A DNA stretch of 6,139 nucleotides, taken from contig CALGIA010000234.1 of the NCBI GenBank assembly GCA_937916005.1, positions 1 through 6,139 on the forward strand. Direction: 5' to 3'. Below are positions 1 through 4,634 of this stretch, one piece after another; position 1 is the first letter of the stretch, and every line of letters begins with the position of its first letter. A program made the translations under genes and the position numbers. The notes below the pieces were generated by a model, which was not told where the DNA came from, made no database searches, and saw only the letters and a list, made by a program, of their open reading frames with translations. The DNA comes from an uncultured Rhodospirillaceae bacterium (lineage in GTDB: Bacteria; Pseudomonadota; Alphaproteobacteria; MPNO01).

Positions 1-183
1 CCAAAAGCCAACTGGAAGCAAAATTCTGGTATACTTCGTCAGGAAATGGCAAAAGGGAAACCAATTCGTGATGTGTCCCCGGGTGATACGAGTGGACAGT
101 TCCATAACGCCGAGCGGAACCTGTTAAGAAGTAATGGTTGGAAATTCAATTCACGATCCAACAATTGGCTGCCGCCGAAGTAA
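1..183 (+). CDS. C-terminal end of an RHS/polymorphic toxin (partial, 5' end outside window)
   Basis: An open frame enters from the left edge in frame 1 and ends at TAA 181-183, giving 60 residues. It contains KANWKQNSGILRQEM, then KGKPIRDVSPGD, then NAERNLLRSNGWKF, and ends NNWLPPK. From memory, this NWxQNSxxLRxEM...PIRD...NAERNLLxxxGWxF...W.PPK pattern is the extreme C-terminus shared by many RHS-repeat and other contact-dependent toxins. The toxin activity itself cannot be assigned from this tail, because the catalytic part may lie outside the window. It is followed after 17 bp by a probable immunity gene on the same strand, and an RHS core fragment lies about 0.6 kb downstream; both support an RHS locus. 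Base composition is AT-richer than the metabolic genes to the right, as is usual for toxin tips acquired by transfer. It could be either the tip of an intact RHS gene or a displaced orphan tip. Confidence 0.75.
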   Translation, partial: PKANWKQNSGILRQEMAKGKPIRDVSPGDTSGQFHNAERNLLRSNGWKFNSRSNNWLPPK

Positions 184-200
184 TGACAAAAGTGAGTTAA

Positions 201-770
201 ATGAGTCCGATTGTTCGCGCAGATTTCAACTTTGAAGAATTGGTCAAGGAGGCGTTCGCGTTCCTCGATGATTTGGGTTTTTCCGTAATTGAGGAGTCGT
301 CAACGCTCGTTCGTTATCGGAAAAATTCTGTTGAAGTTGATATCTATCATGGACGCCAATCGTATGAAATCGGGGCTGGTATAACAGCGTTTGGGGCTCG
401 ATATGCAATATCTGAAATCATTGAGACTCTCGACCCAAATACAGCCGACCAGTTTCGATACCCAATGGCGACTACAAGGAGGGGAATAGTCATCGGACTC
501 GAACTGTTGAGTTCGTTGATGGAGCGTTTTGGAAAAGGAGCGCTGAAGGGTGACTCGGATGTTTTCGCAAAGCTGGAAAGACAACGAAAACGCTGGTCCG
601 AAAAATATGAACTTGAAGTCTTAGCCGAGCAATTACGACCAAAGGCGCAAGCTGCGTTCAGACGAAAGGATTATCCGACAGCGGCTGATCTGTATTCTCG
701 AATTCAAGAGTGTTTGAGCCCGTCCGAGATCAAAAAGTTGCGTTTTGCTGAAGAGCATCGTGAAGCTTAA
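201..770 (+). CDS. probable immunity protein to the upstream RHS-type toxin
   Basis: This encodes a 189-residue soluble protein with no signal peptide or membrane segment. It starts at ATG 201, 17 bp after the toxin stop, with a weak purine-rich stretch (AAAAGTGAG) upstream. Visible parts are an N-terminal alpha/beta region (about 1-60) with FEELVKEAFAFLDDLGFSVIEE and VEVDIYHGRQSYEIG, then a middle region with ATTRRGIVIGLELLSSLMERFG. The helical, charged C-terminus (about 120-185) contains KAQAAFRRKDYPTAADLYSRI, which resembles a single TPR-like helical hairpin. I do not recognise a named immunity family. The role is inferred from position directly behind a toxin C-terminus, size, acidic N-terminus and AT-rich composition (24 of 60 bases G+C in 301-360). 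It would act in the cytoplasm by binding and blocking the toxin. The alternative is an unrelated small accessory protein. Confidence 0.7.
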   Translation: MSPIVRADFNFEELVKEAFAFLDDLGFSVIEESSTLVRYRKNSVEVDIYHGRQSYEIGAGITAFGARYAISEIIETLDPNTADQFRYPMATTRRGIVIGLELLSSLMERFGKGALKGDSDVFAKLERQRKRWSEKYELEVLAEQLRPKAQAAFRRKDYPTAADLYSRIQECLSPSEIKKLRFAEEHREA

Positions 771-787
771 TCGCAATCACAAAATTG

Positions 788-810
788 GTTTCGGTGACAG
801 TAACCGAAAC
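788..810. repeat. 23-bp palindromic repeat, copy A
   Basis: The arms GTTTCGGT and ACCGAAAC are perfectly complementary (8 bp) around a 7-nt centre, GACAGTA. A second copy at 1691-1713 differs only in the last base of the centre (22 of 23 identical), and similarity continues for about 8 further bases (ACTTCTCA against ACTGCTCA). Copy A starts 18 bp after the immunity-gene stop and immediately precedes the RHS fragment. It could fold as a hairpin and act as a terminator for the toxin-immunity unit, although no T-run follows. Alternatively it is an interspersed palindromic element of the kind that accumulates around RHS loci and transposase remnants. The sequence identity is seen; the function is unknown. 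Confidence 0.8.
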
Positions 811-992
811 TTCTCAGCTTCGCTGACACCAGTGCCCCGATCTCCAGCGCGGTCGTTCCAACCTACGATTCCAACGGCAATCTCACGTCCGACCGGACTT
901 TTACCTTCACATATGATTTGGCCAACCGCATGATCACCGCCACGGCGACCGGAGTCACGGCGAGCTACACCTACAATTCACGCGGCCGGCGC
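804..992 (+). pseudogene. RHS core fragment with two YD-repeats
   Basis: Frame 3 of the plus strand, open from 804 to the stop at 1071-1073 with no convincing start codon, encodes YDSNGNLTSDRTFTFTYD, then LANRMITATATGVTASYTYN and SRGRR. This is the YD-repeat pattern of RHS/teneurin-like proteins (YDxNGNLTxD...YTYDxxNRLxxA...YTYDxxGRR), which builds the toxin-encasing beta-barrel shell. Only about two repeats remain from a protein that normally exceeds 1000 residues. Similarity stops near 992 and the frame then runs through unrelated sequence. The fragment therefore has no plausible coding role. It fits a decayed or displaced piece of an RHS core left behind when toxin tips are exchanged by recombination. 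It starts right at the edge of palindrome copy A. Confidence 0.8.
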
Positions 993-1144
993 AACCCCAA
1001 TCAACCGTTTGACCACCAATGCCCCGCCGGACTCGGAATTGGAGATGAGTTTTGTGCTGATCATGCCCTTTGAGCTACATTTATGAATTGGCCGGCCAGG
1101 AGCTCGGTATCAGTGATATCAGCACGGCTAATCCCTTCCACGCA
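993..1144. other. intergenic stretch without recognisable gene
   Basis: Together with the RHS fragment and copy A, this belongs to a gene-free interval of about 370 bp (771-1144). I see no convincing coding sequence on either strand. The short plus-strand frames here run antisense into the gene at 1145-1723. The only structure noticed is an imperfect 15-bp palindrome at 1106-1120 (GGTATCA / TGATATC around a central G, with one mismatched pair). It lies 25 bp downstream of the minus-strand gene's stop, with no T-run beside it. Confidence 0.5.
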
Positions 1145-1723
1145 TCAATCCTGAAAATCACCCAGGAAGGTGAAGCTGATATCGGGGTGGGGATTGCCGA
1201 TGGTGTAGCCGTCGTGGACGATGTTTTCCGACGGCGCGATATAGACTTCCCCCGGCGCGATCCGAACACGGAATATGGGCTGTTCAGGGTGGCGCCTGAA
1301 AAAAATCTTGATGACGGACTGGTGCGATTCGGCGGGCGGCGCCGAGCTGGCTCGCGCCATCGCAATCAGCGTGGTCGCCCCGAAATACAGCCATCGATCG
1401 CCCCGGCCTAAATTAACGGAGACACGGTTGCGGGACTGTTCCCGGTCCATGATCGGCAGCCGGTCGAAATTATCGAGATGTAATCCAATGTGAAGACTAT
1501 GCTTGGTATCGATGGTGGTGCATGTTTTGCCGGGTGAATTGATACACACGCCAAGGGACTGGAAGCGTTCCGTCGAACCGGCAAATCTGTCGATGACATG
1601 TTCAGTGAGCCTGGCCTCCAGAGCCTGAAGATCAGGCTGCCGCCATCTCTCCCATATTTCCTTGATGGCGTCGCCGTCGCCCAGTGCAGCGTTTCGGTGA
1701 CAGTTACCGAAACTGCTCACCAA
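1145..1723 (-). CDS. hypothetical protein, possible jelly-roll (2OG-Fe(II)/cupin-like) fold, N-terminus doubtful
   Basis: A 192-residue frame if read from TTG at 1723. The C-terminal half is convincingly protein-like: HIGLHLDNFDRLP (78-90), SRNRVSVNLGRGDRWLYF (97-114), VRIAPGEVYIAPSENIVHDG (153-172) and PDISFTFLGDF (180-190). The H82-x-D84 pair plus the later H170 has the spacing of the His-x-Asp...His iron facial triad of double-stranded beta-helix oxygenases. The phrase PGEVYIAP...HDG resembles the second cupin-like motif. I know similar uncharacterised actinobacterial and proteobacterial proteins but no function. The first dozen codons lie inside the palindromic repeat at 1691-1713, and no ATG precedes residue 92. 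The natural start is therefore probably lost or displaced, making this a possible 5'-truncated gene. No clear ribosome-binding site is visible. Function is unknown and the fold assignment is inference. Confidence 0.6.
   Translation of the reverse strand: MVSSFGNCHRNAALGDGDAIKEIWERWRQPDLQALEARLTEHVIDRFAGSTERFQSLGVCINSPGKTCTTIDTKHSLHIGLHLDNFDRLPIMDREQSRNRVSVNLGRGDRWLYFGATTLIAMARASSAPPAESHQSVIKIFFRRHPEQPIFRVRIAPGEVYIAPSENIVHDGYTIGNPHPDISFTFLGDFQD
1691..1713. repeat. 23-bp palindromic repeat, copy B
   Basis: Same perfect 8-bp arms as copy A (GTTTCGGT / ACCGAAAC), with centre GACAGTT, in the same orientation 903 bp away. It overlaps codons 4-11 of the minus-strand hypothetical gene, translating as SFGNCHRN, which is not typical of that protein's remaining sequence. 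It therefore looks like an insertion or recombination scar at the 5' end of that gene. It lies 75 bp beyond the dioxygenase stop codon. Confidence 0.8.
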
Positions 1724-1787
1724 AGCCCCGGCGACCCACTCCTGCTTTGAATTTCCAAATGGCGGCAGGGCGGAAAAACCGCAAGAA

Positions 1788-2747
1788 TCAATCCTCGACC
1801 CGCAGCCAGCCCAATGCCCGCATGACCGGTTCGTCGGACATCATGAACAGGGTCGCGTCGTCGGATACGTGATGTTCGAACGGCCGCCACCCGGGCAGGG
1901 CGATCACATCGCCGCGCTTCCAGTCGAACCGTTCGCCGTCGACGATGGTGTAGCCCGAGCCTTCGACCGGGCAGAAAATCTGGTTGGCGGTGGTCCGGAT
2001 CGACGGTGTCTTCATGCCGCCTTCCATGCGCTGCATGAACAGCGCGATGGTCGCCATGGCCGGATCGCCGAGTTGAACGCGCCGCCCATAACGGCCTTTC
2101 GGGTCGGGCGTCGCGCGGTCGAGATCGGCCTGCACCTGGGTCCAGGGGAAAATATTGGGCGACGTCGCCGGAGTGGTGATTTTCGTTTCGAACCCGTCCG
2201 GATGGGTTTCGAAAAACATCGGTTCGATCAGATGGGTCAACGGCACGTCGAGGCAATCGAGCCAGTAGCACGGCCCATCCGCCTCGCTGCCATGGCCATG
2301 CCAATGCCAGTTGGGCGTCAGCAGCACATCATTGACATGCATGTCGAGACGTTCGCCGTCGACGATGGTGTAGGCCCCCTCGCCTTCCAGGATCAGGCGG
2401 AGCGCATTGGGCGTATGGCGGTGCGACCGCGCGGTCTCGCCCGGCAGGATCATCTGATAGGCGGTGATCATGGTGCGCACCGTGGGGTAGCGGTAGCTCG
2501 ACGCCGGATTATAGAGGATCAGATTGCGCCGCTCAGCCAGATCGGTCGAGATCAGCCGCCCGGCCACATCAAGGGCCGCGCGGCCGGTTTCCCACGACCA
2601 CTTGGCGGGCGCGAAATTCTTGTAGGGTTCCGGGTACAGCGACGGCTCGGGCTTGGCCCAGCCGGCCTGGATATACTGTTCGTTGAGGCGCGGATAAAGC
2701 TCTTCGAGAGTTTCGGTCTCCGCGATGGTCTCAAGTACGGTCGCCAT
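1788..2747 (-). CDS. bicupin ring-cleavage dioxygenase, gentisate/salicylate 1,2-dioxygenase type
   Basis: 319 residues with two cupin domains. Cupin 1 (about 90-180) carries SHRHTPNALRLILEGEG, with H109 and H111 as first metal ligands, and LLTPNWHWHGHG, with H150 or H152 as the third. It then has WLDCLDVPL, a block typical of gentisate, salicylate and 1-hydroxy-2-naphthoate dioxygenases, Fe(II) enzymes that open aromatic rings using O2. Cupin 2 (about 230-315) keeps the fold signature (NQIFCPVEGSGYTIVDGERF, GDVIALPGW) but has N255-Q256 where cupin 1 has His ligands, so probably binds no metal. The protein is somewhat shorter than the usual 340-370 residues of gentisate dioxygenases. ATG 2747 has a good Shine-Dalgarno (AGAGGAAAA), and the gap to the upstream monooxygenase is 36 bp, so the two are probably co-transcribed. 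The exact substrate is not determined. A 24-bp stretch encoding YTIVDGER is identical in both halves. Confidence 0.88.
   Translation of the reverse strand: MATVLETIAETETLEELYPRLNEQYIQAGWAKPEPSLYPEPYKNFAPAKWSWETGRAALDVAGRLISTDLAERRNLILYNPASSYRYPTVRTMITAYQMILPGETARSHRHTPNALRLILEGEGAYTIVDGERLDMHVNDVLLTPNWHWHGHGSEADGPCYWLDCLDVPLTHLIEPMFFETHPDGFETKITTPATSPNIFPWTQVQADLDRATPDPKGRYGRRVQLGDPAMATIALFMQRMEGGMKTPSIRTTANQIFCPVEGSGYTIVDGERFDWKRGDVIALPGWRPFEHHVSDDATLFMMSDEPVMRALGWLRVED
1930..2373 (-). repeat. exact 24-bp direct repeat inside the bicupin gene (1930-1953 and 2350-2373)
   Basis: The two units encode YTIVDGER at residues 126-133 of cupin 1 and 266-273 of cupin 2. They are 420 nt apart (140 codons), in frame, and identical at every base including silent positions. 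The flanking codons differ beyond a few bases. The span given covers both units and the non-repeated sequence between them. Confidence 0.85.
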
Positions 2748-2783
2748 TGTGTTTTCCTCTTGTTAGAGCCTGATACGGTAATC

Positions 2784-4424
2784 CTACCCCTCGGCCGCGA
2801 CGCCGCGCAACCTGTCCAGCACGGCCATCGGATCGGACGGCATATGGTCGCCGCGCCAGCCGACGTGGCCGTCGGGACGCACCAGCACCAGCCGGGTTTC
2901 ATAGGCCGCGCTCACATCCGCCTCATCCAGCGCAATGACATCCAGCGGCAGGCCGATTTCCGAAGCGGCGGATTCAAAAACCGCGCAGTCGGGCGCACCC
3001 GACCTCAGCCGCAGCAGCGTGAAGCCGGGTCCGAACAGATCGAGCGTCGAGCGCCCGTCCTTGAGCCACACATGGGGCGCGCGCGCGCCGGGCCGGGCGG
3101 TCTGGGTATAGGTCATCACCTCATCGGGCGGCGTGGGCGTTCCGTCGGGCCAGATCAGGGAGGAGCCGTGATACACATAACCAAGATGGATACCCAGCGT
3201 GTTCCATTCGCGCCGCATGGCCTGGGTGATTTCCGCGCCGACCCGTTCGCGCACGGCGGCGCCGTCCGCGCTGTCATCCAGCAGGGCGTCGTTATCGCCC
3301 GGCGACAGCATGCGCGACAGATTGTCCCTGGCCTCATCCACATTGCGTTGGCCGATCGGCCGGCGTTCGGCGGTGTAGCTGTCGAGCAACCTGGATCCGC
3401 CCCAGCCGTTCAGCATTGCCGTCATTTTCCAGCTCAGATCGACGGCGTCGCCGATGCCGGTATTCATGCCGAAACCGCCCGTGGGCGACATGGCGTGGGC
3501 CGAATCGCCGGTCAGAAAGACGCGGCCTTCCTGATAGCGTTCGGCGACGAGCTGACGCCGGGTCCAGGGCAGGACGCTGAGAATTTCATAGTCGAATTCG
3601 ACGCCCACGGCCCGGTTGATATAGTCCCGGATTTCAGCTTCGCTGAGCGCGCGCCGGTCGACCGCGTTGCCGATGATGGAAAACCGCCACTGGTCGCGGC
3701 CGTTGATGGCGACCACCGTGGCCCAGGTGCCATTGGGGCCGATGAAGATGTAGCGGTAGCCGGGAGCCTTGTCGTGCAGCTTCTCGAACCCATCGCAGCG
3801 GAAAATCACATTGGTGGTGTAGGTCAGCGCCGGGTTGCCCAGCATCTCGATCCCGGCCAACTCGCGCAGCTTGCTGTTGGCCCCGTCGCACCCGACCAGA
3901 TACTGCGTGCGGATCTGGTATTTCCGCCCGGATTCGAGATCTTCCACATCCACGGTAACGCCGTCCGCATCCTGCTCAAACCCCAGGAATCTGGTGCGGT
4001 AGCGCAGTTCGACACACTTAAAGGAGTCGGCGAATTTTCTCAGAATCGGGTCGAACATGTCCTGGGGGCAGCGTTCGCGCATCTGCGGGCTTTGGGGCGG
4101 CGGAAGCTGATCTTCCATGGCGGGCTCCGGGTCGCGGCCCAGTTCCCACCCGTTCAGGGTGGTGACATAGGCGTTGTCCTGCGGGTAACCGCGCGGATAG
4201 GGGGAGGTGGCCACGTCATCGGCGATGCCCCAGCGGCGGCAGAACTCCATGGTGCGGATGCCGACCAGATCCTGCCTCGGCTGGCCGATCGACCCGTCGG
4301 TCTGTTCGATCACCAGACAATTCGTGCCGCGCCAGCCCAGATCGCCGGCCAACCCGAGCCCGACCGGCCCCGCGCCCACAACAAGCACCGGAATTTCCTG
4401 ATTATTATCGTTGTTAGCCGTCAT
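2784..4424 (-). CDS. FAD-dependent aromatic-ring monooxygenase (group A, TfdB/MhpA-like)
   Basis: 546 residues from ATG 4424. The FAD-binding Rossmann motif VVGAGPVGL sits at 15-23 with the ribose-binding acidic E40. The DG motif is VGCDGANS (177-184), and the GD motif GRVFLTGDSAHAMSPTGGFG (300-319) with its following helix marks the second FAD contact. A thioredoxin-like C-terminal domain (about 450-546) ends LVLVRPDGHVGWRG, as in phenol, 2,4-dichlorophenol and 3-(3-hydroxyphenyl)propionate hydroxylases. Such enzymes use NAD(P)H and O2 to add a hydroxyl ortho or para to an existing one on a phenolic ring; the substrate cannot be read here. An in-frame ATG at 4496 would add 24 residues but lies inside the selC tRNA gene, so 4424 is chosen, and the FAD motif then begins at the usual distance from the start. 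The Shine-Dalgarno is weak (GAAACGA). It is followed by the dioxygenase gene, consistent with hydroxylation then ring cleavage. Confidence 0.9.
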   Translation of the reverse strand: MTANNDNNQEIPVLVVGAGPVGLGLAGDLGWRGTNCLVIEQTDGSIGQPRQDLVGIRTMEFCRRWGIADDVATSPYPRGYPQDNAYVTTLNGWELGRDPEPAMEDQLPPPQSPQMRERCPQDMFDPILRKFADSFKCVELRYRTRFLGFEQDADGVTVDVEDLESGRKYQIRTQYLVGCDGANSKLRELAGIEMLGNPALTYTTNVIFRCDGFEKLHDKAPGYRYIFIGPNGTWATVVAINGRDQWRFSIIGNAVDRRALSEAEIRDYINRAVGVEFDYEILSVLPWTRRQLVAERYQEGRVFLTGDSAHAMSPTGGFGMNTGIGDAVDLSWKMTAMLNGWGGSRLLDSYTAERRPIGQRNVDEARDNLSRMLSPGDNDALLDDSADGAAVRERVGAEITQAMRREWNTLGIHLGYVYHGSSLIWPDGTPTPPDEVMTYTQTARPGARAPHVWLKDGRSTLDLFGPGFTLLRLRSGAPDCAVFESAASEIGLPLDVIALDEADVSAAYETRLVLVRPDGHVGWRGDHMPSDPMAVLDRLRGVAAEG

Positions 4425-4467
4425 CAGTTTTTTCGTTTCTGGCGTTAAACCGCCGTTTATCAGCAAT

Positions 4468-4563
4468 TGGCGGAAAAGAGTGGGAGTCGAACCCACCGAA
4501 GACGTCTAACGCCCTCCAGCGGTTTTGAAGACCGTGGCCATCACCGGATGTGCAATCCCTTCC
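4468..4563 (-). tRNA. selC: selenocysteine tRNA, anticodon TCA
   Basis: 96 nt including an encoded 3' CCA. The 8-bp acceptor stem pairs GGAAGGGA with TCTTTTCC (two G-U pairs), followed by G73 and CCA. The D arm has the CGGT tetraloop typical of tRNA-Sec, and its 6-bp stem (GCCATC / GATGGC) is complete only if one A, at 4551, is bulged out. The anticodon loop CTTCAAA puts TCA at 4526-4528, on a CGGT/ACCG stem closed by an A-C mismatch. The long variable arm is an 8-bp hairpin (GAGGGCGT / ACGTCTTC, with two G-U pairs) with loop TAG. The T arm is GTGGG-TTCGACT-CCCAC. The 8-bp acceptor, UCA anticodon and long variable arm distinguish it from tRNA-Ser. It delivers selenocysteine at UGA codons with SelA, SelB and SelD, none of which is in the window. 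The bulge and mismatch are odd and could mean reduced function. Confidence 0.92.
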
Positions 4564-4619
4564 GTATTGAGGCCCAGTCTAACCCCTTCGCCCCGGCCGG
4601 AAAAGCGTCACCGACGCCA

Positions 4620-4634
4620 AACCCCGCCGGGGTT
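4620..4634 (-). terminator. possible hairpin terminator after the Mo-hydroxylase gene
   Basis: A perfect inverted repeat, AACCCCG / CGGGGTT around one central base, sits exactly at the stop codon of the molybdenum hydroxylase gene. It could form a stem of about 5 bp with a small loop at the mRNA 3' end. No T-run follows on the minus strand, so it is at best a weak intrinsic terminator. It lies 56 bp before the 5' end of selC and could partly insulate the tRNA gene. Confidence 0.35.

Noticed and set aside
745..933. 62-codon plus-strand frame overlapping the end of the immunity gene
   Set aside because: It is in a different frame from the RHS fragment, runs through the palindrome, and its product resembles nothing known.
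1070..1411. 113-codon plus-strand frame
   Set aside because: It is antisense to the 1145-1723 gene, whose minus-strand translation is far more protein-like; the plus-strand product ends in an arginine-rich, low-complexity run.
1869..4448. 859-codon plus-strand open frame opposite the dioxygenase and monooxygenase genes
   Set aside because: It is antisense to two genes with clear family motifs, its translation is low-complexity and lacks domain features, and long antisense frames are common in GC-rich coding DNA.
4441..4454. Small hairpin GGCG-TTAAAC-CGCC between selC and the monooxygenase
   Set aside because: A 4-bp stem without a T-run is too weak to call a terminator.
1769..4477. 9-bp sequence GGCGGAAAA both next to the selC 3' end (4469-4477) and beyond the dioxygenase gene (1769-1777), as a possible attachment-site pair
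   Set aside because: Nine bases are too short to exclude chance given how many windows of the tRNA end could be matched, and no integrase is visible.
4425..4496. 24-residue N-terminal extension of the monooxygenase from ATG 4496
   Set aside because: The ATG lies inside the selC gene, and the FAD motif is at its normal distance from the ATG at 4424.
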